Below are positions 1 to 11,209 of a stretch of 64,000 bases of DNA, piece by piece (within the stretch, counting starts at the first letter, position 1; every line of letters begins with the position of its first letter). The DNA lies in contig NC_045148.1 in assembly GCF_008831285.2 (NCBI RefSeq), forward strand, positions 24,255,298 through 24,319,297, written 5' to 3'. Source of the stretch: Nymphaea colorata. Its lineage: Eukaryota > Streptophyta > Magnoliopsida > Nymphaeales > Nymphaeaceae. The notes below the pieces were generated by a model. It was not told where the DNA came from. It did no database searches and saw nothing but the letters and a program-made list of their open reading frames with translations. The translations under genes and the position numbers were made by a program.

Positions 1-689
1 TTCTTATTTAAAACAATAAGGCTGTGACCCAACAATTGCAAATTAAGTTTGCTGCAGCTGGTTGCCTACATCTACATGAGGACAAACGAGAAAGCATTTG
101 ATGGTAAGATATGTTTGTGCACATTGAAAATGTTCTGTGCAGAAGCAGAGCTACATATAAACTGCCTACATTAGCCTTTCAATATTTTTTTATTTTTATA
201 TTAATGTTTTCAAATATTTGTTATGTTATATACATAGTGCCGCTTTGGATATAGAAATATGTGAATGAGTGCTCCTCCAGAAATTTTTTCTGGCTCCACC
301 GCTTGTTCTATAACATTTTTATTTTATGATAACAAGTTATAAAAATATTCTCTGGCCTTTTATAAGAAAGTTCTTGGACATATTAGCATTATAAACAACT
401 TTTCACTCTGACCATGTGATTCAAACGTCCTCTCCTTTTTTCAAACTTCCTGGAAAAAGTTATGACTTTACCTTATCAGTATCTAGGTCCAACTTTTCTT
501 CTTTGCCCGAGAATTTGCACCGAGTTTTAATGTTGGAGTCGAGAACTGGGCCAGGTCTCTCACATTAAAATTATTATCATCTCTCTCTCTCTCTCCATCT
601 ATGAGGATCTAATTCTTCCAGATGCTGAATGCTGCTAGATGGGTAAAATTTAAAAAATTTGTCGCTAAAAAGTTTACTGCATAATTGGT
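1..689. other. Intergenic, no gene seen
   Basis: AT-rich sequence with no convincing coding region. Around 268-305 is a short piece (ctggctccaccgcttg) resembling one end of the hAT-type miniature element seen at 15,086-15,280 and 40,390-40,575. A short CT run lies near 578-594. Confidence 0.5.
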
Positions 690-813
690 ATTAACACAGT
701 TTGTGGCGGACAGCAATTTACTTTCAGCAACAAATTTCTAAATTCTAACCATACAACAACTTATTGGCATCTACCAACATTGATTTTTCACACACACACA
801 CACACACACACAC

Positions 814-854
<41 letters not shown>

Positions 855-1970
855 ATTGGAGTCCGAGCCTTGATTTGGATGAACCCAGGTTTTTTGAACT
901 AGGATCCTGTACTTTATCACGTATTGACCAACAACATGATCAACTTAGATGTGGCACCTTAAAAGTAAGGAACTGAAGCTTTAACAGTACCATGTATTTG
1001 TCATCCATCAAAGAATGAAAGTATTTTTGTAAAATTTACATACATCTAACTGTGTAATCTCATGCTAAGGTCTCAACAATAAACATTTTGGATGAGATAT
1101 TGCTTGATCATGGATTCAACTTGTCCCATGAATAAAGAATTGATTTCACAAAATTGGGTTTACAGGCTGATAGCGCAAACCAGGCGATAAAATGAAATAA
1201 TTCTCTTATACACATAGGGGCATTTTTAGGTGTTATAACTTGGGTAGAGCAACCATAAAAATGATTTTCTCACCATTTCATCAAATTGAAGGAATGGTGC
1301 TAGAATCCACTGCATTCTGTCAACATGAAATTAAATGATGGTTAAAAGTAGTTAATTGTGACAAACTACTATACAGGGCACTAGAGAGATTGATTTGAAG
1401 CTTGTGGTGCCCAACTAAACTAGTTAAAACATATCTTCTATGCCTTCCCTAGTCTTCAATTGTGCTTAGTTAGGGGACTAAATTACTTTCGCCTGTATTA
1501 AATACCCACCAGCATTATGCATTCGAGTCAATATCCATTAAGCATTTCCAATTCTATCAAGCTTCAAGCGTTGACATTGAAGATGTCAGAGTAAGCGAGT
1601 CATAAACGTCCATAACCCGTCCGCACTAAATGCAGTGTGCTCAGCACGAGTCAATTCAGATTGGAAGTCTTCAAGAGGACCCTTAATTGTGTACCAATAT
1701 ATTTAAATTTGAACCTTAGTCCTGAACCTATCTTTTGATCATGACATCTTTGGACACTTTTCTTCCATCTTTTGAGTATTAAAGGTAGATGAAAAAAACC
1801 AAAAACTTTAATTGGCTGGTAAAGGTGTTTAAAGCATGAAGCAAGACATTTATCCTATCAGGAGGTGAAGTGTAAGCTTCAAAATGAAATTGGTAAAATA
1901 TATATTAAAAAAAAAAAGAGACAAAAACTGAAAAAGAACAACTAATTTAAATGATAAGCACTAAGCAGCA
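690..1970 (+). repeat. R1 repeat, copy A
   Basis: First of two tandem copies of an unidentified ~1.2-1.3 kb repeat that I call R1. Recognisable landmarks in order are acaacaaatttctaaatt near its start, a (CA)n(TA)n tract, gccttaaaagcaaagaaatg-type sequence, a segment around tttggatgagatattgcttg, a segment around actgcattctgtcaacatga, and a tail around gtgaagtgtaagcttc. The same landmarks recur in copy B and, inverted, at 13.1-16.3 and 21.9-22.8 kb. I see no conserved long reading frame, terminal inverted repeats or LTRs, so its class is unknown. Confidence 0.65.
788..845. repeat. (CA)n(TA)n microsatellite
   Basis: Compound dinucleotide tract inside R1 copy A: about 24 bases of CA/AC followed by about 30 bases of TA. 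Short reading frames across it only reflect the repeat. Confidence 0.95.
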
Positions 1971-3150
1971 ATGTCAAATTTATGGTGGATGACAATTTAC
2001 TTATAACAACAAATTTCTAAATTTTAACCACACAACTATCTAACATCTGGCGACATTGACTTTTCCTATATACACATTGAGACCACCTAATTAACAACAA
2101 GAATTAGTATCTAAACCTTGACTTGGATGTTTGTTTAGGGATTGTTTTGGGGTTTTAGAACATTATGTGAGTGTTCCATTAACCTGCATCAAAGTTTGGG
2201 CAGATTCATAGAACATTAGAACTTGATGTCAATGAATCTCCCCTAATCTTTGGGGCATATGCATATGACACTTTCAAAGTGTTCCATTTACCAAATGATT
2301 AGGTTTTAGCTTGAACTTGGATCTTGCACTCTATCATGTATTGAACCACAACATGTTCAACTTAGACACTGTGCCTTAAAAGCAAAGAAATGAAGCTTTT
2401 ACAAAAACAAGTTTTAGGGTTTGATGAAATCACAAAAATACAGATTCATTTAACTGCTTTTGTCTTTTTATGTAATCGACAACAGTGGCATGTTTTTGTC
2501 ATCCAGCAAAGCATGAACTTATTTTTGTAAAATTCTCATACATTTAACTATGTGTATCTTCATGCTAAGGCCAGAATAATAAACCTTTTGGATGAGATAT
2601 TGCTTGATCATTGATTCATTTTTTCCATGAATAAAGAATTAATTTCATAAGGTTAGGTTCACAAGCTGATAGCACAAAGCAGAGAGGTTGGGAGGAAGCG
2701 TGAGGGTTTCAAACTTCTCATTAGGCGGCGAGATGAAATACTTTTCCTGCTCACCCAACTATGACTGGAGACTGCAGGAGCATTTGGTGGGTGTTATAAC
2801 TTGAGTAAAACAGCCATATAAAAGATTTTCCGACCATTTCACCAAATTGAAGGAATGGTGCAAGAATTCACTGCATTCTGTCAACATGACATCTAATGTT
2901 GGTTACAAGTAGTTAAATGTGAACAAACTACTATACAAGGAACATGAGAGATTGTTCAAAGCTTGCGTAGCCCAAATAAACTACTTAAGTAATCTCTTCA
3001 TTCTTCAATGCCTTTCCTGGTCTTCAAATGTGAGTAGTTGGTGGAAGATCAGCAATATGCACGCGAGTCAATATATGTCAAGCATTTCCAATTCAATGAA
3101 GCTTCAAGTGTTGACATCGAAGATGTCAGAGTAACTGAGTCAAAAGTAGT
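1971..3150 (+). repeat. R1 repeat, copy B
   Basis: Second direct copy of R1, abutting copy A. The junction is read from the recurrence of the start landmark (atggtggatgacaatttac) near 1,980. At the position of the microsatellite in copy A this copy has only a short tatatacaca sequence. No coding capacity is evident. Confidence 0.65.
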
Positions 3151-3570
3151 TGATTGTTACTCTGTATGTGGATAGCTTTGGGAGAAAAATCTGAAACAGG
3201 AGAGCAAGATTAATTTCTGCCCTTGCAAATTGGGTATATCTATTCAAGATGATAATAGTCGATTGAGTGTAGTGGTGGAAGAGGGGCACTAATACATCTT
3301 ATTATTGCAATGGAATGAATGCATATAGGACTACGGGACAGCAGCCTAAGTCTGGTGTGGGCCCTGCATATAGCTACGCCTGAGTCTAGCATTGGCATAC
3401 AATCCAGCCACAAGGTAGCTCTGCTACTGCCCGCCGGTGGTTCTCCAACACAGCGAGGGGGAGGCGACGATTTCTTCTTGTTAATGTGTCACCGATGTCC
3501 CCGGTGGTTTTGAGCCAATGGTTGCCAACACCGTCAAAGGGAGGTGACAGTTTCTCCCCATTCATGGTCA
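3151..3570. other. Unrecognised, slightly GC-richer segment
   Basis: Between R1 copy B and a hAT element. It holds two related stretches, near 3,437-3,480 and 3,520-3,560 (ggtggttctccaacac and ggttgccaacaccgtc, each followed by a GGGAGG-type run and a gacgatttct or gacagtttct run). They suggest a small internal duplication. No gene recognised. Confidence 0.35.
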
Positions 3571-4528
3571 CAGCTGACTAGGCTGCACAAAGAGTCGAGC
3601 CAACTCGGGCTCGACTCGAACTCACTCGAGTAAACCCGACTCGAGTTCAACTCGTTTTCTGTATGAGTTTAGCTCGAGCTTAAATATAAGGTCGAGTATA
3701 TTAGCGAGCCGAGTTTGAGTTGGTTGGACTCAACTCAGCTGGGTTTTTTGCTTGGTTTGTTAAATTTTACAAACTTTTTATTATTTTTTTTTCTCATTGC
3801 TTTCTTCACGTGTTTTGAATTTTTCCTTTCCTTTTCTCTCTCTTCACCCATGCTTCCTCTTACCTTCATCATTACACTCACCACCTACCCTCATCATTAC
3901 TCTTTTCAATCAATCAACCTCATTCACTTTCCCTCTCGTATTTCTCACCTACAATGGTGGCAGATGACCAAAGGTAAGCAGCCCCTCAAGTTTCTCTATC
4001 TTAATCTCAAGTTTATTGCTATTGATTTCCTGTTTTGCATTCCTCGTCTTTTCCGTATTCCTTTGTGTTTCTCTGGAATTTTAAGTTTCTACTTTTCAAT
4101 GTTTTAGATTCTGTCGTCTTTTGTTTGCTCAATGTATTTGCATGTGGTTTTGGTGTGTTTCTCAATCTCATTTTTTGTTTTGTTCTTTTCCAGGATTGTT
4201 GTATGTGTCGGTTGGGATACATTACAGTCCTATTTTTTTGTTTTTGGTATGTGTTCTTTTTGGGTTTCTGGAAATTGGGTGTTCCTGCATTGAGTTCTAA
4301 CTTCGGAGATGAAACACAATGTAGAATAGTTTACGCTTTTTGGGGAAAACATACGGGATAAATGAGCTTAAGTGAGCCGATGAGTCGAGCTCGAGCTCAA
4401 ACACAGTCTCTCGAGTCAAATTCGAGTTCGAGTTCAAGTTGTGGATCTTGTGTCAAGCTTGAGCTGATTAAACATGACTAGATCTGAGCTCGAGCTCGAT
4501 TCTGCTTGTATGCAGCCCCACAGCTGAC
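3571..4528. mobile_element. Non-autonomous hAT element with 8-bp TSD
   Basis: The element spans 3,579-4,520 (942 bp). It is flanked by a perfect 8-bp direct repeat CAGCTGAC (3,571-3,578 and 4,521-4,528), the size expected for the hAT superfamily. Its ends are inverted: TAGGCTGCACAAA at the left against the complement of TATGCAGCCCCA at the right. Subterminal regions are packed with degenerate CGAGCTCGAG/GAGTCGAGC motifs, as in the related copies at 34,928, 54,537 and 59,022. There is no transposase, so it would depend on an autonomous relative. The ~620 bp interior is unlike the ends and contains an intron-like structure, described separately. Confidence 0.8.
3954..4293 (+). pseudogene. Possible captured 5' gene fragment inside hAT element
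   Basis: Inside the 942-bp hAT element a CT-rich leader-like stretch (3,800-3,950) precedes ATG at 3,954. Six codons and two bases later comes a consensus donor GTAAGC (3,974). After 219 bp of T-rich sequence follows ttcttttccag (acceptor AG at 4,192-4,193). Splicing 3,954-3,973 to 4,194 would keep the frame open to TGA at 4,291-4,293, giving a short product starting MVADDQR. This looks like a 5'UTR, first coding exon and intron of a host gene picked up by the transposon. I do not recognise the gene. It could also be chance, because T-rich DNA readily yields acceptor-like sites. Confidence 0.35.
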
Positions 4529-4632
4529 GCCCCAACCAATTTTTTTCTTTACTATTACTTTTTTAAGTAACAAGGAACGTCTGATAAAAAAAAATCGGAT
4601 GCTCCACAAGAAACGCATAATTGACATAATGA

Positions 4633-5060
4633 TACAGACACACACACACACACATATATATATATCATCTATATAGGTGTCAATAAATTCAATTTGGATC
4701 ATATATCCGACCAAATTAACTACTTTAAAAGAATTGGATTATATAACAAATTATCATCTAAAGCAGTCGGACCAAATACGGCTTTAGGAAATAACACATG
4801 ATCGTATTCAGATTCAGATTTAACTAAATATTTGAACAGATTTGGAATTGATTTCAGATTCATGTTAAATAAATATCCTCTATTTGATATCCATCAATTT
4901 GAAAGTTCGTTCCAGACATATTATAATGTGGTTCAGTAGGTTTAGAAGTCAGACTCGGATTTAGATATGAATTTGACAATCAGATTTGCCTAGGATTTGA
5001 ATTATATTCAAATTTGGATTCAGATTTGATATAGACATTTCTTCTTTTGCAGTGAGAGAT
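4633..5060. repeat. (CA)n(TA)n tract and GGATTCAGATTC-type repeat
   Basis: A compound microsatellite at 4,637-4,665 is followed by a degenerate element rich in alternations of CAGATTC, GGATTC and TTTAGAT, beginning near gtgtcaataaattc (4,678). It belongs to the same family as the stretches at 19.2, 33.1, 34.26 and 38.87 kb. No reading frame of note. Confidence 0.55.
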
Positions 5061-5970
5061 AGGAAGAGTTGTTCAAAAATTATAAAACCTATAAAGTAAA
5101 ATATTTGTAACGAAAAACGTCATTTTCATGTTCATTACCTTGTTTGGCGACAATGAGATTACATCCATGTGCTTCTCAGCCCCTAAATTACATGCCTTTG
5201 TTCCATAGTTGCTATTTCAGTTGTCCCATTCCAACCTCTGGCAAAAAAATGCTGCATATGAGTATTGCTCAAGGTGACAAGCTACTTTTCCATAGGAGAA
5301 GTGGCCGAAATACATCACGTTGTGAGCTAGATGAGTATTTCATTTTACTGCTGGGTTGAAAGTCGAAGCCTTTCACCCTTTCCCTCCTTCCTCCTAGAGT
5401 GGTAGGTTTGTTGTTGTGACATGATTCAATTTGCATATTGGTGTGCTTCCTTTTACAACACAAGGAGTTGATGCCATGAGAACTTGAACCGGCTACCAGC
5501 CCCTGCCCTGTCCATTACGCCATTCCATTCATAGATGAAGTGACTAAGATATATAATAATTAAATTTGTTTTAGGGTTAGAAACAAATTCCACCATTTTT
5601 TTCAGGAAATCTTCCAAAAGTCATACTTTTTGACAACTTTGAAATGTCGGTGACATTTTCACTGATATTCTCTTAACTGATGTCCCTAAACGTCAGTAAA
5701 ATTTTCACAGACTTTGCTCCTTTACCAATGTTTCCTTGCCGTTGGTAAAATACCAATTTTTTGTAGTGGGCCAGCTATCCACATGGTTGAAATGTTTCCT
5801 TGGATACCAAAAGTTGGTAGAATATCAAATCCCCCAAATCATCAAAGTTTTTTGGGAGGTCCAATGGAACTTCACAATGGTATTGGCTGCCACTGCAAAT
5901 GAACGACAAAATTTTCTCTCAGCAACATTTGTGTCGGAAGGACAAGCAGTGGGGCATATTGGGCCGGTTT
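5061..5970. other. Unrecognised intergenic sequence
   Basis: Mixed-composition sequence with only short reading frames and no motif I can assign. Confidence 0.4.
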
Positions 5971-5976
5971 ATACAT

Positions 5977-6302
5977 GCTGAGGCTGGGCACCAGCTCGGG
6001 CTGTCGCCGGATACACAGCACCCGGCCTGACTCGAGCCCGGGCACGAGAAAAACGGACCCAGGCCAGCCCGAGTCGTTATGGGGCTGGCCCGAGTGGGCC
6101 TGATAAGCCCGATTCGAGCCCAATAAGTTATTTTTAAAATTTTTTATTAATTTATATATATATATAATATTTTATTATAATTAATTATATTTATATATTA
6201 TTTCATATTAAAAATTATATATTTTTAAATTTAATTGGGCAGGACTTAGGCTCGGACTCGGTTTTCCAAGTCAGACCAGGCCGACCCGATGCCCAAGCTC
6301 AC
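5977..6302. mobile_element. GGCCCG-rich miniature hAT-like element
   Basis: GC-rich termini with GGCCCGA/TCGGGCC motifs flank an AT-rich core (about 6,120-6,235). The ends are inverted: TGAGGCTGGGCACC on the left against the complement of GATGCCCAAGCTCA on the right. Its architecture matches the element at 62,037-62,318, which has a clear 8-bp target duplication. Here I find no matching flanking repeat, so the ends are approximate or the copy is old. Confidence 0.55.
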
Positions 6303-7790
6303 TTAAATCCACTCGTTTGGTCAATTCAACATCCTAACAGGAAGAATATCTACTTTGCAGCCTTTAAAGAATCTTTTGGCTTGAGCAGAGGAGATACATG
6401 GGGGATGGTGTACCGATACCAGAAAATCAAAAACTTTATTAAGAGCACTCAAAATTATGCATGGTGCCTAGACCATACTTAAACCCGATCAAGTGCCCCT
6501 CAGTGTAAAAGAAGAAAAAACAAAAAAAAACTATGCCATTGCTTGGTTGCTGCATATATTAAACAAATCACTGCATTCACAAGTCACAATATACCACCAT
6601 CATGATCAAAATCATGAGAACAATAAACATCCGCATCATAATATTCATACGCCACTGTTTTGGATCTTCTCCATCAATATTAATCACACTATAGATGCCC
6701 ATGCTTTTTTGTACCGATTTCGATTATGTAATTCTTATATCTTTATGAGCACATCTTGAAATTTTTAAAACTTAACAAAGTCTTCAGGTATAAAATACCC
6801 CAACATGAGGTGGGCAGTAAAAAGAAAGGAAAAAAACAAACTATTGCGGATGTGTTTCTGGCCCAACAATATATAGCTCCAAACAGAACCTAAACTCTGT
6901 ATACGTAACTTTGGGTAGATGAAAGATTCTGTTGCTGCAGAGAGTGTCAGATATGCACCCAAAAGCAAAAGAAGGGGAAGTTGGGCCTTTCGGAGATTTT
7001 TCAAAAAAAAAAAAAGGAAGTTTTTGTTGGACATTCAACTTTTTTACTACCTATTTTTTCTCCTTAGAAGAGGTTTCCCACTTTTTACTGATCAGGGGTA
7101 TTCCGAACATTATATCTCGAGTGCACAATTTTTTTTTTTTTTGCACGGGACAGTGCATAAAACCAGATTGGAAACTTTGATGTGGAACAATATATTTGAC
7201 TTTGCCCCTGTCTCACCGGAGCAGCTCGCTAACGCTTAAAATAAATTTTCTTTCTCTTTGTTCCATGCTTTGCTCTTAGTTTCTGTACAGTTTTTCTCAA
7301 AGTGATTTTGCTTTATTTTTTATCCCCAAAACTTGGAAAAAACGAAGAAGTTCCAGACAGATATTTGAACTTAGTAACCAAGTCAAAAAGTAAAGCCCCT
7401 CGCAAGGACCGAAGAGGAAAACTCAAGTAATTGGGAAAATAATGTAAAATGAAAACAAACTGCCCCTTTCATACGGATGTCGATATTTTGCATGTCATAT
7501 TCAAATTTTAGAAAAGACTTGACACGTGAGGCATCATTCACAAAGGGGCGAAGCCATGACACCAACGGACAAGGACAGGGTTGGAGTTGCAGCCTAGCTA
7601 ACTAAAGAAGATGGAATGGCCTGTCAATTAATGCCCCGCCCATATCGGCTGTATGTTATTCTCAAGGGCGTAAAATCATTTAACCTTACAGTTGATCATT
7701 CTTGAAAGAAAGGAAGCTTTGTTTCTTAGATTTCTGGGAATCAACCAACATAAGAAAATTAGCTCAAGCGATCCTGACATCCAGCTTTGT
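6303..7790. other. Unrecognised AT-rich intergenic sequence
   Basis: Homopolymer runs (poly-A near 7,004, poly-T near 7,130) and many short frames, none with recognisable domains. A short gagagagagaga run lies at 7,866-7,880, just past the end. Confidence 0.45.
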
Positions 7791-7964
7791 TCTCTATTTT
7801 CTGCTGATATTCAAGGCTCACTTTGGAGAATGGGGTCGAAACTGCTGATTAGAATCCTGCATCTGAGAGAGAGAGAGAGAAACTCCATGCTTGTAAAATT
7901 GGAGGTCATTGACCAACACATTTACAACACGAACAAACCCAACATAATGGCCATGGCTGCCTGC

Positions 7965-7967
<3 letters not shown>

Positions 7968-8003
<36 letters not shown>
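7968..8003. repeat. (TA)n microsatellite
   Basis: About 17 TA repeats, roughly 105 bp downstream of the stop codon of the small secreted-peptide gene on the minus strand. It could lie in the 3' flank of that transcript. Confidence 0.95.
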
Positions 8004-8011
<8 letters not shown>

Positions 8012-8107
8012 TGCAGTACAAATTCTTAAGAGTGGGAAGACATGGGTTCACTTGGTCTGATCTGAAGTCATGGAGCAGCGGTGGTGAAACTGAAGGAGGA
8101 CTGATCA

Positions 8108-8326
8108 TCAGGGAGTGGGATAGCTTGACAGGAGGGGTTCCTTCATCTTCCTGTTAGTCGAGTGACTAGCATGTGCAGCCTGTGGATCGCATCCCTTGGG
8201 GAGAACAACACAACCAGTCTCATCAGGACTGTGGTGGCTATCGATTGCTGATCCCTGCTCAACGAGAGCAGTTGCAACCAATGCCAGAATGAGGAAGAGG
8301 ATGAGCGAACGGGAAAGGGAAGCCAT
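8108..8326 (-). CDS. Small secreted peptide precursor, 72 aa
   Basis: One of the few frames here that looks like an intact gene. The 72-residue product starts with a classical signal peptide: SRS followed by a hydrophobic core at about residues 8-22, and an Ala-x-Ala-like cleavage context near residue 27 (QGSA). The mature part of about 45 residues is His/Pro/Ser-rich with two cysteines (C39 and C46, six residues between), a basic NRKMK segment (58-62) and a Pro-containing tail. A good TATA box sits about 55-60 bp upstream of the ATG (8,378-8,388), leaving a short leader. I do not match it to CLE, CEP, RGF, PSK, PSY, IDA or RALF families from memory; it may be a lineage-specific signalling or defence peptide. 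It could also be a first exon whose partner I missed. It has no neighbouring gene within several kb. Confidence 0.55.
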   Translation of the reverse strand: MASLSRSLILFLILALVATALVEQGSAIDSHHSPDETGCVVLPKGCDPQAAHASHSTNRKMKEPLLSSYPTP

Positions 8327-8377
8327 TAAATTTGGTGATGGAGAGGGGCGTGGTGGCCAGAGTGCCTGCCTTAGTGA

Positions 8378-8388
8378 CTATTTATAGT
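8378..8388 (-). promoter_or_regulatory. TATA box of the small-peptide gene
   Basis: The minus strand reads CACTATAAATAGTC here. It is a near-consensus plant TATA box about 55 bp upstream of the ATG at 8,326, so transcription would start about 25-30 bp before the ATG. Confidence 0.6.
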
Positions 8389-8399
8389 GAAACGAAGCT

Positions 8400-9345
8400 G
8401 CAGGCTCAAGGGTTTGAGCTCAAACACGGGAACTCTGGAATCAGCATTACTCGTATGATTTAGAAAATTTACATGAACTTGAGTAAAAATAATGATAATT
8501 GTTGAATGTCGGTACTTTCAATTATTGCTTTATTTACATGTTTTCAGACTATTCGCTAGCTTTATATGTCTGTCGTGCTGGGTACTGAAATACAAGTTAA
8601 ATCATGGTAGGAGAGGTATTCCAAGAAACTGAAAGCGAGCCCTATACCCTAAAACGAATGAGGTGTTAGGCGGAAGCTTAGTCTCTCCTACGGTAGAATA
8701 AAATTTTATCCCTGCTTACCTAGAATTATTCCCAAACTCAAATCACTATATAAGTCAAGTACAATCTTTAAGGTAAGTTCATAAAACAAACAAACTATTT
8801 TCATTGCCAAACAACCCTTTTCGTTTCCATGAAGTCACTACATCTTATTGATAATTGTATGCCATAAGAATCTGAACCACTTGTACATGTACACACACAA
8901 ATACATGCACATGTACAAAGGCAGAACTGAATCTTCTTGTGTATAGGGAAATCAAATATGTCAGATTTTGGATAGTTAAAAATTAAAAACTATCACTTAA
9001 ACATAATTATCACCTAAATACTACAAATGAATGATTTATGGTGCAAGAAGATTAAAGGAGGTTTTAGTAATAATTGATTTTTAATGTTTAGCTATCCAAC
9101 AACATCAAACATCTAGTAAATTTAAAACTTCCTATAGCCAATTGTTTTCTTTTCTATTTTCATTGTTCTTTTCGTACTCTCCGCCCCGATTCCATCTCTC
9201 TCTCTAGTGCAACCACTTGGGTTGGGTGGTGTGTTAGAGTCATATCCTCAGTTCAAAAGTTAAATGGTGCTACCTTGATTGTATTGAAAAATGTTGAGGT
9301 TAGAATTATGGGAGTCATTGTGGAGGCAATGTGGACCAGTTCTTG

Positions 9346-9395
<50 letters not shown>

Positions 9396-9979
9396 ATATA
9401 TATAATAAATTCAAAGTAATAAATCATAAACAGAAAACTTAGTCTCTTTCTTGCGTCATGGTAAAGAAAATCATATGAGACTCGATTGAGCAGCCAGAGG
9501 AGGCAAGTGTGTATGGTATGAGCAATTGCGTATGTGAGCCCACAAAAAAAAAAAAATCATATTTTTATATTGATATGTTAGAATTTTTTTTCACATTTAG
9601 ATACTAATGCCTATTAAAATTTTAAAAATTTTATAACTAGTGCCTCTTAGTAAGAAATTTTCACTATAAAAGGTATTTCCATCAAAAACAAAGTTTCTTT
9701 TTTTTTTTTTTTTGCAAAAGGGGGTTTGCCTCCTTCGAAGAGAAAGAATTGTCCTATCTTCATGATAAGACGATCTACCAAATTTGTAAACACACAAACA
9801 CATTACTGCATATATAGGCGGAATTGAATCATCTTGTATATATGGGGAAATCAAATATGTTAGATAAAGTAAAAAATAGTTGCCACATAAGTAGTACCAA
9901 TGATTTATGGTGCAAAAAGATTCAACATTTGGTGAATTTAACCTGTTCTATTTTTCATTGTCTTTTTCATAATGTTATC
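8400..9979. repeat. Direct ~180-bp repeat pair and (TA)n tract
   Basis: Sequence at about 8,885-9,060 (gaactgaatcttcttgtgta; aatcaaatatgt; atgatttatggtgcaa) recurs at about 9,780-9,935 with moderate divergence in the same orientation. A (TA)n run of ~60 bp (9,350-9,411) and a poly-T tract (9,691-9,711) lie between. No coding function is recognised; the pair may be ends of a degraded element. Confidence 0.45.
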
Positions 9980-10439
9980 TTATAACAAATTAAAGTAGAG
10001 AGATAGTGAAAAGGATGAACACTTCACCAACTTTTATATGGCATTCCCATGGGTTATTATCTCCACTAGGAGATGGACAAGGACTAAAATACCTTTCAAA
10101 AAAGGGCTGGTTTCTTTTTTTATCACACTTTTCAAAGCTTTTCAAGCTTCTTTTAGGTTGGGTTTGATGGCCTCGTATAGCTAAGACTTGACATTGCATA
10201 AAAAGGTGTTTTTTAGGAGATTCTCATTTTATTATACATGTTCAAAGTCATGGATTTAAAAAAGGAAGTCTGATCTTAAATCCATGCATCTAAAAACTTA
10301 ATAATCTCATATCATCAGGTTAAACCAACACAACCTTACTAAAAGCTTTAGTCTCTATGGTTTTTCCAAAGGACCCCCATGAGAAATGGTTTATAAAAAG
10401 AGAGGGGGGCCTACGTCAAATGACATTTCTATTTTCAAA

Positions 10440-10610
10440 TTGAGTTCCTCCTTGTTGGGTCAGGTCAAGTTCCCTCTAGCCCTTGGGCCTGGCCAGTTGG
10501 GCCAGAGTATTTCCGGCGTATTAGGCTTAAAACTTGGCTTGGCCCCAGTCCAGTCCCAATGCCCAACCTTAGGCATGGTCGACTGTACAGTTACGTGTCT
10601 CAAAACAATT
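10440..10610. mobile_element. Fragment of GGCCTGG-type miniature element
   Basis: GC-rich stretch (ttgggcctggccagttgggc; cttggccccagtcc; caatgcccaaccttaggca) resembling the termini of the elements at 5,977 and 62,037. Ends and target duplication are not recognisable. Confidence 0.4.
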
Positions 10611-10744
10611 GCATTATAGATTTTGGCTACTTCCCCAACCTTGTCATCACTAAGACAAAATAAACCGTCTAATTGATTGAAGACTATTGAATTCTGATCC
10701 TATCATATTAGTCTGCCCTCCTGAGCTGTCTTTTTCGTTATAAG

Positions 10745-11200
10745 TTAATTAGTACTCATGCACATGAGGTAAGCTTGGTGGGCAAATATCATGGGGATAA
10801 GATGATGTTGCCCCCACATGTCGGCAATATATGCGAATTGATAAGTCACATTGCTCAGAAAAACAAGGGCAGAGGGCACATCCCCTTGGCCGAGAACCAC
10901 AATCAAGGTGAAGGAGGACAAACACAAAAGAAAGACGAGCGGCTGAGGTGACCGACCGGTGGTGGCCATGCCTGTCCAATTTGTTATGCAGAACATGCAT
11001 GAGCAGGAATTCAAGGTCGTCCATTTATGTATAGATTCTCTTCTAGAAAATTTGTCCTTTTCTATTATATTCTTCAATTCATTTTTTTCTGAAAGGAAAT
11101 TTGGATTTTTTATTTTTTTCTTCATCCAAAGATGCGATAATATTCAAAAGTCAGGTTCAGACCTAAGGCTTATCTCTGATCCAAATATGATGAGGATTAA
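10745..11200 (-). pseudogene. LRR-RLK 5' remnant (leader plus signal peptide)
   Basis: Read on the minus strand, 11,125-10,860 matches the 5' end of the LRR-RLK at 42.4-42.56 kb: the leader motif ttctagaagagaatctatac, the string gaattcctgctcatgcatg, then ATG at about 10,970 and a signal peptide beginning MATTGRSPQP with a hydrophobic core. After about 35-40 codons similarity ends before any LRR, and the frame closes near 10,750. It is a truncated duplicate of the receptor's 5' end. The upstream part also resembles one arm of the foldback at 17,033-17,256. Confidence 0.65.
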
Positions 11201-11209
11201 GTAGAATGT

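Noticed and set aside
3715-4361. Hydrophobic Phe/Leu-rich frames that could suggest membrane proteins
   Set aside because: T-rich DNA inside a hAT element produces Phe/Leu runs. The start codons are poor and no conserved domain is seen.
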